Below are positions 34,060 to 41,636 of a stretch of 64,000 nucleotides of DNA, piece by piece (position 1 is the first letter of the stretch; every line of letters starts with the position of its first letter). Made by a program: the position numbers and the translations under genes. Source of the DNA: Streptomyces aidingensis (GTDB taxonomy: Bacteria; Actinomycetota; Actinomycetes; Streptomycetales; Streptomycetaceae); the NCBI RefSeq assembly GCF_900112355.1, contig NZ_FOLM01000001.1:665276-729275 (forward strand), written 5' to 3'. A model generated the notes under the pieces. The model saw nothing but the letters and a program-made list of their open reading frames with translations. It was not told the DNA's origin and did no database searches.

Positions 34060-34560
34060 ATGGAGACGGGCGGGCGGTTGTACACCGTCGACCAGGTGGC
34101 CGGGATGCTCGGGCTGCATGCCAAGACGGTGCGCGGCTACGTCCGGGACGGCAGGCTGAAGGCGGCCCGGCTGGGGAAGCGGTACCGGATCACGGCGGAG
34201 GACCTGGAGGAGTTCGCCGGGCAGCCGGTGGCCCCGGGCGCGGACGCCGCCGCGCCGGCCGCCGCGCCCGCCGGCCCCGGTGCCGCGGGCGGTGCCGGCG
34301 GGCGGCCACCGCATGCCGAGGCGACCACGATTGTGCAGGTCGATGCGGCCGACCGGGACGCCGCACACCGGATCACCACCGTGCTCGGCGCCGCCATGAC
34401 CGCGCCCGAGCGCGGCCGGAGGGAGAGCCCATTGCGCGTTGAGACCGTTTACGACGAGGAGCGCGCCGTGCTGAAGGTGATCCTGCTCGGCGGGCTGGAG
34501 CGCGTCGCGGGCGTGCTGAGGATTCTGGGCGCGGTAGTGGAGGACACACAACATGGGTGA
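34060..34560 (+). CDS. Excisionase/MerR-type helix-turn-helix protein
   Basis: A 166-residue protein with an N-terminal excisionase-family HTH (LYTVDQVAGMLGLHAKTVRGYVRDGRLKAARLGKRYRITAEDLEEFAG, about 7-55), an Ala/Pro/Gly linker and a C-terminal ~75-residue alpha/beta domain (VETVYDEERAVLKVILLGGLERVAGVLRIL). Despite the fold name, no phage or integrase is nearby, and such proteins often act as chromosomal regulators. An excellent ribosome binding site precedes the ATG. Its stop codon lies eight bases inside the DUF4180 gene, so the two probably act together. Confidence 0.87.
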   Translation: METGGRLYTVDQVAGMLGLHAKTVRGYVRDGRLKAARLGKRYRITAEDLEEFAGQPVAPGADAAAPAAAPAGPGAAGGAGGRPPHAEATTIVQVDAADRDAAHRITTVLGAAMTAPERGRRESPLRVETVYDEERAVLKVILLGGLERVAGVLRILGAVVEDTQHG

Positions 34561-34966
34561 GAGCACCAGCGCCATTGTCGAGCGGATGGGCGGGATCGGT
34601 GTGCTGCTGTGCCCGGCCGAGGGACCCGTGCTGCGCGGGGACCGCAGCGCGCTGGAGGTCATCGGCAATGTGCTCGGCGCCGGGGCGGCATGGGCCGCGG
34701 TGCCGGCGGAGCGGCTGGACCCGGACTTCTTCCGGCTCCGGACGGGCGTGGCCGGGGAGTTCGTGCAGAAGTTCGCCCAGTACGGCGTCGGTCTGGCCGT
34801 GGTGGGGGACGTGGCGGCGCATGTCGAATCCAGCTCCGCGCTGCGCGACCTGGTCCGGGAGGCCAATCGCGGCAACGGCTTCTGGATCGTGACGGATCTG
34901 GACGAACTACGCGGCCGGATGAGCCGCCGGAACCCTCCGGCCGACGCCGCGGAGAACGCGAGGTGA
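34553..34966 (+). CDS. DUF4180 domain protein
   Basis: A 137-residue protein that matches the DUF4180 family closely: VLLCPAEGPVLRGDRSALEVIG, FFRLRTGVAGEFVQKFAQYGVGLAVVGD, SSALRDLVREANRGN and a final DLDEL. The family has an alpha/beta fold and no established biochemical function. It is translationally coupled to the preceding HTH gene, which implies a shared pathway; the HTH protein may regulate it or be its partner. Confidence 0.88.
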   Translation: MGESTSAIVERMGGIGVLLCPAEGPVLRGDRSALEVIGNVLGAGAAWAAVPAERLDPDFFRLRTGVAGEFVQKFAQYGVGLAVVGDVAAHVESSSALRDLVREANRGNGFWIVTDLDELRGRMSRRNPPADAAENAR

Positions 34967-35021
34967 CCGCTAACCCTACTTTCGCGTATGGCACTTGGGC
35001 GCCCCGATCGGTGGGTAGAGC

Positions 35022-35714
35022 ATGGCCATGCTGTCCCTTCCGTACCGTGCGGGCGAACTTCGCGCCCTGTTCGGACGTCTCGGCTATCTGCGGCTGCCGC
35101 GACTGCTGACCGACGAAGGGCTGGCGGCGCTGCGCGCGGACTTCCACCGGCTGGAGAAACTGACGGTGCGCTCCGAGCACCGCCGCTGCCTGCTGGACGG
35201 GCGGCTGATCGCCCGGGAGTCCCCGCTGATCGACCGCCTCTACGCCGACCCGGACCTGCTGTCCTGCCTGTGCGAGCTGTCCGGCCTGGACGCCGCCGCA
35301 CTGCCGGAGCCGGACCAGCGGCACGCCCTGGACGTCCTGCACGAGCGCGACGACGCGCACACCCCGCACACCGATGGCCATCCGCTGGTGCTCGTCCTCT
35401 TCCTGGAGGCCCCGGCCGCGCCGCAGGACGGCGGGCTGCTGGAGTATGTGCCGCCGCCGCCCGCCGGCGGCGGAGACGCCGGGTGGCCGGCGGCGGCCGG
35501 GCAGGTGCTCCGGGCGCATCACGCGCCGGGCGACGCCTATCTGCTGCGCGGCGACACCACCCTGCACCGGGTGACGCCGCTGCGCCGCTCCGGCGTGCGG
35601 CGGGCGGTGCTCAGCTTCGCCTACGCCGCCCGGGAGCGGCAGTTGATCGGTGGCCCGTCCGGCGCGGCCGGCGGCAGCGCGGGCCGCCCGCCCGGTCTTC
35701 CGTCGCGCTCCTGA
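35022..35714 (+). CDS. Fe(II)/2-oxoglutarate-dependent oxygenase (HalD/BesD-like fold)
   Basis: A 230-residue jelly-roll oxygenase. The iron triad is visible as His116-Thr-Asp118 (PHTDGHPLVLVLFLEAP) and His182 (LLRGDTTLHRVTPL), with Arg194 (RRAVLSFAYA) in place to bind 2-oxoglutarate. Overall it resembles the BesD/HalD family, known for amino-acid halogenases. In true halogenases the triad Asp is replaced by a small residue to let chloride bind; here Asp is kept, so hydroxylation is more likely. The substrate is unknown. The ATG at 35022 is used; a second ATG two codons later is possible. The C-terminal ~20 residues are Gly/Pro-rich and probably disordered. Confidence 0.82.
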   Translation: MAMLSLPYRAGELRALFGRLGYLRLPRLLTDEGLAALRADFHRLEKLTVRSEHRRCLLDGRLIARESPLIDRLYADPDLLSCLCELSGLDAAALPEPDQRHALDVLHERDDAHTPHTDGHPLVLVLFLEAPAAPQDGGLLEYVPPPPAGGGDAGWPAAAGQVLRAHHAPGDAYLLRGDTTLHRVTPLRRSGVRRAVLSFAYAARERQLIGGPSGAAGGSAGRPPGLPSRS

Positions 35715-35729
35715 TCCGGGCCGCGCCGC

Positions 35730-36143
35730 CTACCGGCCGGGGTCGGTACCGGTGCCGCGCGGGCAACGGTGGTTCCTGCCGCAGCCGCCGTCGGCGCAGC
35801 GCTCCGGCTCGGCGCTGGCCAGCTCGCGCAGTACCGCGCGGGCGCCCTCCAGCTCCCTGATCCGCTCCTCGATCTGGCGCAGCCGGCTCCGCAGCCGGCC
35901 GTGCGCGTGCTCGCACAGCGGCCGGTCCTCCTCGCCCAGGCGCAGCATGTCCCTTATCTCCGCCAGGCTGAAGCCCGCCCCCTGCGCCCCGCGGATGAAC
36001 ACCAGCCGGTCGGCCGCCTCCGGGGGATAGTCCCGGTAACCCGACGGTGTGCGCGGAGGCTCGGGGAGCAGCCCCGCCCGTTCGTAGAAGCGCACCGTCT
36101 TCGGGCTCACCCCGGCGGCGTGCGCCAGTGACCCTATACGCAT
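35730..36143 (-). CDS. MerR-family metal-type transcriptional regulator
   Basis: A 137-residue regulator. The N-terminal winged HTH (MRIGSLAHAAGVSPKTVRFYERAGLLPEPPRT) is followed by a dimerisation coiled coil (about 82-112). Cys77 (DRPLCEHAHGRL) and Cys116, Cys121 and Cys127 in a C-terminal loop with a histidine (GCGRNHRC) match the metal-binding layout of ZntR/CadR/MerR-type sensors. It probably responds to a thiophilic or divalent metal, or to thiol stress. It is downstream of ccdA and the redoxin gene, separated by 122 bases that include a dyad suited to a MerR operator. The start follows the family consensus. Confidence 0.92.
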   Translation of the reverse strand: MRIGSLAHAAGVSPKTVRFYERAGLLPEPPRTPSGYRDYPPEAADRLVFIRGAQGAGFSLAEIRDMLRLGEEDRPLCEHAHGRLRSRLRQIEERIRELEGARAVLRELASAEPERCADGGCGRNHRCPRGTGTDPGR

Positions 36144-36174
36144 GTGCCCACCCCCGGCAGCGACCTCCACCTCC

Positions 36175-36190
36175 GGACTTCCACAAGTCC
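36175..36190. promoter_or_regulatory. 16-bp inverted repeat upstream of merR, candidate operator
   Basis: GGACTT-CCAC-AAGTCC is a perfect dyad with a 4-base spacer, 32 bases upstream of the MerR-type start codon. MerR proteins bind such dyads within the promoter spacer. I cannot recognise the flanking -35/-10 boxes with confidence. Confidence 0.45.
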
Positions 36191-36222
36191 CCCTCCCCAC
36201 CCACACCCCCCGCCAACCCCCC
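36189..36222 (-). promoter_or_regulatory. G-quadruplex-type motif
   Basis: On the minus strand five G-runs of 3-6 bases are separated by loops of 1-5 bases, meeting the common G3+N1-7 definition. It lies between ccdA and the MerR regulator, next to the dyad at 36175-36190. Whether it folds in vivo is unknown. Confidence 0.5.
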
Positions 36223-36265
36223 GCCGCCATATCGGCGAGGCGCGCGGCGGCAGATGCCGCGGGCG

Positions 36266-37165
36266 TCAGGGGGTGGGGGTCGGGGTGGTGGGGTCGGTGC
36301 GGTGGTGGCGGCGGGCGGTGGCGGTGACGGCGGCGGTCGCCGCGAGCAGCACCGCCAGGGCGGCGCCCACCCGCCAGGGGCCGAGGTCGTTGACCAGCCG
36401 GGTGAGGTCGCCCTGGACACCGGTGGCCCAGCGGATCACCGGATCGTCCCCGGCCAGTTCGCCGTTCAGCAGCCGGATCTCGTACCAGCCGTAGTAGGCG
36501 ATGTAGCCGCCGGCGACCAGCAGCAGGGCGCCGGACACCCGGGTGACGTAGGGCAGCGCCCGGCGCAGCCAGGTGGCCACCGCCTGGCGGGAGAGCGCCG
36601 CGCCCAGCGTGAGCACCCCGACCACGGCCCCCATGCCCCCGGCGTAGGCGAGGAAGACGGTGATCACCCCCGGGACGTTGCTGCCGCGGAACGCGGTGGC
36701 GGTGATGGCCAGGAACGGGCCGACCGTGCAGGAGAGCGAGGCGATGGCGTAGGAGACCCCGAACACCGCCATGCCGCGGGCCGATTCGGTGGGGTTGCGC
36801 CCGGCCGGGCCCGCCTTGGGCAGCGCCATTCCGAGTTCCCGGCCGGTCAGCAGCCAGCCGCCGGTGGCCAGCAGCAGCGCGCCGATCACCACCGTCACCC
36901 AGGGCAGCCAGCGCTCGACCGACAACGCCAGCGGCGAGACGACCAGGCCGAACGCGCCGAAGACCAGCGTGAAGCCGGCCGTCATGGCGCCGGTGGCCAC
37001 GGCGGCGCGGCGCAGCGCGCCCGCCCGGCCGGCCGCCCCGTCGCCCTGCTGCCCGGCGCCGCCGACGAACAGACCGAGGTAGGCCGGCAGCAGGGCGAAG
37101 CCGCACGGGTTGACCGCGGCCAGCATCCCGGCCGTGAACGCCAGGGCGAACGGAACACCGTCCAT
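36266..37165 (-). CDS. ccdA: CcdA/DsbD-type thiol-electron transfer membrane protein
   Basis: A 299-residue polytopic protein of the CcdA family, which carries reducing power from cytosolic thioredoxin across the membrane. The two active Cys are seen in AAVNPCGFALLPAYLGLF near the N-terminus and IASLSCTVGPFLAITATAF in the centre, each at the start of a membrane helix. The tail is His/Pro/Thr-rich (RRHHRTDPTTPTPTP). The adjacent upstream gene encodes its expected partner, an exterior redoxin lipoprotein. A GGAGG site precedes the ATG at 37165. Confidence 0.92.
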   Translation of the reverse strand: MDGVPFALAFTAGMLAAVNPCGFALLPAYLGLFVGGAGQQGDGAAGRAGALRRAAVATGAMTAGFTLVFGAFGLVVSPLALSVERWLPWVTVVIGALLLATGGWLLTGRELGMALPKAGPAGRNPTESARGMAVFGVSYAIASLSCTVGPFLAITATAFRGSNVPGVITVFLAYAGGMGAVVGVLTLGAALSRQAVATWLRRALPYVTRVSGALLLVAGGYIAYYGWYEIRLLNGELAGDDPVIRWATGVQGDLTRLVNDLGPWRVGAALAVLLAATAAVTATARRHHRTDPTTPTPTP

Positions 37166-37213
37166 GCCCGTCCTCCGTCGTGTGGTTGCCGTGGTGGTCC
37201 GGTGCGGGCGGTG

Positions 37214-37861
37214 CTACTGGGAGGTCAGCTCGGCGAGGCGGCTGTCCAGTTCCTGCTCGTCCAGGGACCCGGGCACCACCTCCACGCTGCCGCTCTTGGA
37301 GATGAAGGCGAAGGCGGGCTGGGACGCCACCCCGAAGTCGGTCCACAGCGAGCCGTCCACGTCCCGGGCGTGGTCGAAGCCGTCCAGGCCGAAGGTGTTG
37401 ACGAAGGTCTCGTCCTGGGATTCGCCGCCGTGCCCGGAGACGCCCACGAAGGTCACCTGCTCGCCCCACTCCTCGTGTGCGGCCTTGATGCCGGGCGCCT
37501 CGCCCTGGCAGATCACGCACCAGGGCGCCCAGAACCACAGCACCGCGGGGGAGCCGGCCAGGGTCGCGGCGTCGAACTCCCCGCCGCCCACGGCCGGTGC
37601 GGTCCAGCGGAGTTCCGCCGGCACGGCGGCGGTGTCCCCCGTGTCGCCGGAGTCGCCGGTGCTGTCGGTGCTGTCGGCGTCCGAGGGGCTTTCGGTGTCG
37701 TCGGGCGCGGCGCCCGGGGCGGACTCCTGCTGCCCGGCGGGCGTGGAGCCGGCGTCCGGCTCCTGATCGCCGGAGCCGCTGTCGCCGCATGCGGTCAGCA
37801 GCAGGGCCGCTGCGGCGGCCCCGGCCGCCAGCAGGCCGGTCCGGCGGCGCAGATCGGTCAT
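37214..37861 (-). CDS. TlpA-like redoxin lipoprotein
   Basis: A 215-residue exported protein. The signal peptide with lipobox LLLTAC (cleavage before Cys26 or so) is followed by an acidic Ser/Thr/Asp/Pro linker to about residue 80 and then a thioredoxin fold with the active site WAPWCVICQGEAPG. It is probably anchored outside the membrane and reduces or oxidises exterior thiols with electrons supplied by the neighbouring CcdA. The ATG at 37861 with AAGGGACG upstream gives a proper lipoprotein signal; a GTG/ATG 21 codons earlier would bury it. It is the first gene of the redoxin-ccdA-merR set. Confidence 0.9.
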   Translation of the reverse strand: MTDLRRRTGLLAAGAAAAALLLTACGDSGSGDQEPDAGSTPAGQQESAPGAAPDDTESPSDADSTDSTGDSGDTGDTAAVPAELRWTAPAVGGGEFDAATLAGSPAVLWFWAPWCVICQGEAPGIKAAHEEWGEQVTFVGVSGHGGESQDETFVNTFGLDGFDHARDVDGSLWTDFGVASQPAFAFISKSGSVEVVPGSLDEQELDSRLAELTSQ

Positions 37862-38087
37862 CGTCGTCCCTTCGTCCCCGGCCCGCACGTCGGCCGGCCG
37901 GTTCGGCCCATGGCGTGATGTCACCTCATTAACCCCCGGACACCTCCGTCCGCCATGCCGACCGGGCCGGACGTCAGAGTTCCGTCAGACATCCGTGCCC
38001 CGGCCGTGATCTCCCGGCGGCACCCGGAGGTTGGGGAGCGGCTCCCGAGGGTACGCGGACAGCCCGTATCCGAGGAGGACTACGCGA

Positions 38088-38147
38088 ATGAGCAGCACTC
38101 CGCGACACCGGCGCGGGCCGCGCCCGGGGAGCGGCGGCCACCGGTGA
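38088..38147 (+). CDS. 19-residue leader ORF overlapping nuoA
   Basis: An ATG at 38088 lies ten bases after GAGGAGG (38072-38078), the best ribosome binding site in the region. It opens a 19-codon frame, MSSTPRHRRGPRPGSGGHR, ending in TGA at 38145-38147. That stop overlaps the nuoA GTG at 38144 as GTGA. The arrangement suggests translational coupling, in which ribosomes finishing this peptide re-initiate on nuoA. Whether the peptide itself has a role is unknown. Confidence 0.5.
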   Translation: MSSTPRHRRGPRPGSGGHR

Positions 38148-38497
38148 ACGGGTTCGCCCCGGCCGCGCCGCTGCTGCTGGGCGGGGTACTGGCGGCGGTC
38201 GCCGCGCTGTACCTGGCGGCCCGGCTGCTGCGGGTAACGGGCGAGCATCTGGTCACGCAGCCGTTCGGCTCCGGGCTGGAGCCGAACGAGCACGCGATGA
38301 GCCGTTTCCACCCGCGCTGGTACCCGGTGACCCTGCTCTTTCTCGCCTTCGACATGGAGATGGTCTTCATGTACCCGTGGACCCAGGTGGTGTCCGCGAT
38401 GGGCCCGGGCGCGGTGATCGAGATGTTCGTCTTCCTCGGGGTGCTGCTGGCCGGGGTGGTCTATGCCTGGCGGGAAGGCGCGCTGCGGTGGACCTGA
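38144..38497 (+). CDS. nuoA: NADH-quinone oxidoreductase subunit A, second copy type
   Basis: A 117-residue membrane protein with three helices and the NuoA signatures GLEPNEHAMSRFHPRWYPVTLLFLAFDMEMVFMYPW. In complex I this subunit helps form the junction of the quinone site and membrane arm. The GTG at 38144 is chosen because it overlaps the stop of a leader ORF and gives a normal-length N-terminal helix. It begins an eight-gene cluster in which every recognisable member is a membrane-arm subunit. Confidence 0.92.
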   Translation: MNGFAPAAPLLLGGVLAAVAALYLAARLLRVTGEHLVTQPFGSGLEPNEHAMSRFHPRWYPVTLLFLAFDMEMVFMYPWTQVVSAMGPGAVIEMFVFLGVLLAGVVYAWREGALRWT

Positions 38498-38521
38498 GGG
38501 CGGGGGCGGTGGACCTGAGGG
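38485..38521. repeat. 16-bp direct repeat at the start of the unknown nuo-cluster gene
   Basis: GCGGTGGACCTGAGGG occurs at 38485-38500 and exactly again at 38506-38521, 21 bases apart and in frame. It provides two alternative GTG starts (38488 and 38509) seven codons apart with identical contexts. This looks like a recent short duplication. Confidence 0.7.
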
Positions 38522-39738
38522 CCCTGCCGCTGCGTGCCGCGGCGGCCCGGCCACGGGTGCTGCTGCTGCCGATGCCGGGCGGCACCGCGGCCCGGCTGGC
38601 CGTCGAGCGGGAGCTGCGCCGCCGGGATCTCCCGGCGGCGCTCACCCCGGCCGAGGCGGATGTGGTGCTGGTGGCCGGGCCCGGCAGCCCGGCGCTTGCG
38701 GCGGCGGTGGACCGGCTGTGGCGGGACACGCCGCTGCCCAGGGTCCGGGCCCATGCCCGGACGGCCGAGGAGGCCGCCGGGGTCCTGGAGGCGGCCCGCG
38801 CCCGCCTGGCCGCCCCGCCCGCCCTGCGGCAGGAGGGCCGGGACGGAGCCGGGCCGCCGCGGGACGAAGGCGGCGACGATCACGACGGAGGCCACGACGG
38901 CGGCGGGGACGGACACGGCGGGCACGGGGGGCACGGCGAGATGGAGATGCCCGGCGGACTGCCGATGGCCGAGGTGGGGCCGGACCGGGACGGCCTGGCC
39001 CTGGACCGGCTGCACATTCCCCTCGGGCCGCTGCTCACCGACTGGCCCGCCGGACTCGTCCTTCGCCTGACCCTCCAGGGCGATGTGATCCAGCACGCCG
39101 AGGCCGATACCTCGGCGCTCCGCGCGAGCACCCTCCCCGGCCCGCCGTTCTGGTCCGCGCCCTGGCGGCGCGCCGCCGCCGGCGCCCCGGTGACCGCCGG
39201 CGAGGCCGCCCGCCGCCGGGCCGCCGCCCGGCTGGACGGCCTGGGCCGGCTGCTCGCCGTGGCCGGCTGGCCGGCCATGGGCACGGCGGCCCGGCGGCTG
39301 CGCGACGATCTGCTGGCCGGGGCACCGGCCGCCGTCTGCGCGCCCCGGGCCCGGCGGCTGGCCGCCCGGGTCGGCCGGTCCCGGACGCTGTACTGGCTGA
39401 CCCGGGGCATCGGCACCGGCATCGGCACCGGCACCACCGGGGAGCTTCCCGCCCGCTACCGGGCCCTGCTGGCGGCCACGGCCGAGGACACCGCCCGGCT
39501 GGAGGACCCCGCCCCCCTCGACCCGGACCGCGAGCCCGGCCCGCGCGCACCCGAGTCCGAGCCGTCCGAGGACGTCGTGGCGGCGCTGCCCGGGCTGCTG
39601 GAGGGCGCCGAACTGGCCACCGCCCGGCTGATCGTGGCGGCGCTCGACCCGGACCCGGACGAACTGGCCGGTGCCCCGAGCGGGCCGGAGCGGCCGGAGT
39701 GGCCCGAGCGGCCGGGCGGCGAGGTGCGCCATGACTGA
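38488..39738 (+). CDS. Uncharacterised His-rich protein in the nuo cluster
   Basis: A 416-residue soluble protein between nuoA and nuoH. Residues ~15-115 look like an alpha/beta domain (RVLLLPMPGGTAARLAVERELRRRDL and ADVVLVAGPGSPAL), possibly a distant echo of NuoB/NuoC-type folds. A histidine/Asp/Gly stretch at about 130-152 (GGHDGGGDGHGGHGGHGEM) may bind metal. The segment LHIPLGPLLTDWPAGLVLRLTLQGDVIQHAEAD recalls the start of NuoD-type proteins, but no quinone-site or Fe-S motif is present. It occupies the place where nuoB, nuoC and nuoD normally sit. The stop lies eight bases inside nuoH. The start could also be the GTG at 38509. Function unknown. Confidence 0.7.
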   Translation: MDLRAGAVDLRALPLRAAAARPRVLLLPMPGGTAARLAVERELRRRDLPAALTPAEADVVLVAGPGSPALAAAVDRLWRDTPLPRVRAHARTAEEAAGVLEAARARLAAPPALRQEGRDGAGPPRDEGGDDHDGGHDGGGDGHGGHGGHGEMEMPGGLPMAEVGPDRDGLALDRLHIPLGPLLTDWPAGLVLRLTLQGDVIQHAEADTSALRASTLPGPPFWSAPWRRAAAGAPVTAGEAARRRAAARLDGLGRLLAVAGWPAMGTAARRLRDDLLAGAPAAVCAPRARRLAARVGRSRTLYWLTRGIGTGIGTGTTGELPARYRALLAATAEDTARLEDPAPLDPDREPGPRAPESEPSEDVVAALPGLLEGAELATARLIVAALDPDPDELAGAPSGPERPEWPERPGGEVRHD

Positions 39739-40666
39739 GGGAACCGCCCCGGCCTGGGCCGTCGTCGCCACCCCCGTCCTGCTGACGCTGCTGGCCATGG
39801 CCGCCCGCTCCGGCGACGCCCTGCTCGCCGCCCGGGAGGCCGGCCGCCCCGTCACCGCCGGGGCGGCCCTGCGCCCGCTGCTCGACATCCCCCGGCTGCT
39901 GGCCGCACAGCCCCGCCGGACGCCCGTCCTCGACCGGCTGCTGTGGCGGACCGGCGTGCTCGTCGTTCCGGTCTCGGCCGTGCTGTCGGTGCTGGTGCTC
40001 CCGCTGGGCCACGGGGCTGCGCCGGCCGGCCTTTCCGTGGGAGTGGTGTGGTTCAACGCCATGGAGGTGATGACCTGGGCCGGGCTGTGGCTGGCCGGCT
40101 GGGCACCCAACGCGGCCTTCGCCCTGGTCGGCGGTTACCGCTTCCTCGCCCAGGCGCTGGCCTACGAGCTGCCGCTGATGTTCGCGCTGATCGCACCGGC
40201 CACCGCCGCCGGATCGCTGCGGGTCGGCGACATCGTGGCCGCCCAGCACGGCCTGTGGTTCGTGGTGTGGATGCCGGTGGCCTTCGCCGCCTATCTGCTG
40301 GCCGTGCCGGCCTTCGCCTTCTTCGGCCCGCTCCGGTATCCGGCCGCCCCGGACATCGCCGGCGGCGTGCTGGGCGAGGTGTCCGGGCCCGACCGGCTGA
40401 TGCTGACGGCCGGCCGCTGGCTGTGGCTGGCCGCCGGGGCGGCGATGGCGGTGCCGCTGTTCCTGGGCGGGGGCGCCGGGCCGCTGCTGCCGGGCTGGGC
40501 CTGGTCGCTGGTCAAGACGCTCGCCGTGCTGGCGGCACTGGTGTGGGCCGGCCGGTCGCTGCCGGTGATCCGTGCCGACCGGTACCTGGAACTCGCCTGG
40601 GTGGTGCTGCTGCCGCTCACCATCGCCCAGGCACTGGTCCCCGCCGTGGTGGCGATGGCCGGCTGA
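39731..40666 (+). CDS. nuoH: NADH-quinone oxidoreductase subunit H
   Basis: A 311-residue integral membrane protein resembling NuoH, the subunit that couples the quinone chamber to the proton channels. There are about eight helices, with family-like segments PLLDIPRLLAAQPR, AMEVMTWAGLWLAGWAPNAAFALVGGYRFLAQALAYELPLMFALIAP and SGPDRLMLTAGRWLWL. It is more divergent than a standard NuoH, which usually has more Glu residues in the loops. The ATG overlaps the end of the previous gene by eight bases. Confidence 0.88.
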   Translation: MTEGTAPAWAVVATPVLLTLLAMAARSGDALLAAREAGRPVTAGAALRPLLDIPRLLAAQPRRTPVLDRLLWRTGVLVVPVSAVLSVLVLPLGHGAAPAGLSVGVVWFNAMEVMTWAGLWLAGWAPNAAFALVGGYRFLAQALAYELPLMFALIAPATAAGSLRVGDIVAAQHGLWFVVWMPVAFAAYLLAVPAFAFFGPLRYPAAPDIAGGVLGEVSGPDRLMLTAGRWLWLAAGAAMAVPLFLGGGAGPLLPGWAWSLVKTLAVLAALVWAGRSLPVIRADRYLELAWVVLLPLTIAQALVPAVVAMAG

Positions 40667-40751
40667 CGCCGCCCGCCCGGACCACCCCGCCCGGACCCGG
40701 AGGGGGACCCCATGGCGGACCGCAAGGCGGACCGGAAGGAGAGACAAGCAG

Positions 40752-41324
40752 ATGGAGACGCTGGTGTTCGGCTGCCTGGCCGTGACGGCCCTGACCATGG
40801 GATGGCTGGTGTTCGTCCTCGGCTCCATGGCCCGGGTCACCTTCGCGCTGCTGGCCGCGCTGGTCTGCGTCGGCGGCGTGACCATGCTGCTCGGCCTGCC
40901 CTACCTCGGGGTGGTGCTGGTGCTGATGACCGTCATGGAGATGGTGATCATGGCCGTCTTCATGATCGCGTACATGATGAATCCGGCCGGGCTGATGCCC
41001 ATGTCCATGGTGCACAACCGCTACGGCGCGATGGCCATCGCCGCCGGTGTCTTTCTGGCCCTGGCGGCCGGCATTCTGCTGGTGCCCTGGCCGGCCCGCC
41101 CGGCCGGCGAGCCGCCCGCCGACACCACCTTCCAGCTCGGCGAGGCCCTGATGGGCACCCAGATGCTCACCATGACGGTGCTGGGCCTGGTGCTGCTCTC
41201 GACGATGGTGGCCGCGATCGTGCTGGCCACCGCCCGCGGCCGGTACGACCGCTACGGCGACCGTCTGGAACGCCGGGTGCCGCGCGACCCGGCGGCCGGC
41301 GGGACCGGGGGTGCGGGCCGATGA
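40752..41324 (+). CDS. nuoJ: NADH-quinone oxidoreductase subunit J
   Basis: A 190-residue protein with five hydrophobic helices, including the NuoJ-type TM3 segment LPYLGVVLVLMTVMEMVIMAVFMIAYMMNP. It fits as a membrane-arm subunit J next to NuoK. GGAAGGAGAG precedes the ATG. Its stop overlaps the nuoK ATG by four bases. The Met-rich segment PAGLMPMSMVHN follows the third helix. Confidence 0.88.
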   Translation: METLVFGCLAVTALTMGWLVFVLGSMARVTFALLAALVCVGGVTMLLGLPYLGVVLVLMTVMEMVIMAVFMIAYMMNPAGLMPMSMVHNRYGAMAIAAGVFLALAAGILLVPWPARPAGEPPADTTFQLGEALMGTQMLTMTVLGLVLLSTMVAAIVLATARGRYDRYGDRLERRVPRDPAAGGTGGAGR

Positions 41325-41626
41325 CGCTGGAACTCGTGCTGCTGCCGGCGGCCGGACTGTTCTCGCTCGGGCTCTACGGGGCGCTCTCCCAGCAGTCCAT
41401 CGTCATGATCATGATGGGCATCGAGCTGATGATCGGCGGGCTGATCACCGCCGCCGCGGGCTTCTGGCACTTCCTCGCCCCCACCGCCCCCGCCGGGCAG
41501 GTGCTGGTGGTGGCGGCCGTGGTGGCCATGGCGGTGGAGATGGCCATGGGCTTCGCCGTCACCACCGCCGTCTACCGGGCGGACCGGGTCGACATGGCCG
41601 ACATGGCCGGAGAGCTCCGGGGATGA
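41321..41626 (+). CDS. nuoK: NADH-quinone oxidoreductase subunit K
   Basis: A 101-residue three-helix protein of normal NuoK length. The conserved acidic residues in helices 2 and 3 are present as MIMMGIELMIGGL and VVAMAVEMAMGFAV. NuoK carries the carboxylate pair of the E-channel next to the quinone site, so coupling residues are retained. Translationally coupled to nuoJ by ATGA. Confidence 0.93.
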   Translation: MTLELVLLPAAGLFSLGLYGALSQQSIVMIMMGIELMIGGLITAAAGFWHFLAPTAPAGQVLVVAAVVAMAVEMAMGFAVTTAVYRADRVDMADMAGELRG

Positions 41627-41636
41627 CCGGGAGCCG

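Noticed and set aside
34060..34560. Prophage or integrative element signalled by an excisionase-like gene
   Set aside because: No integrase, attachment repeats or phage genes are nearby, and the tRNA at 58.3 kb is far away with no duplicated 3' end seen. A chromosomal regulator is more likely.
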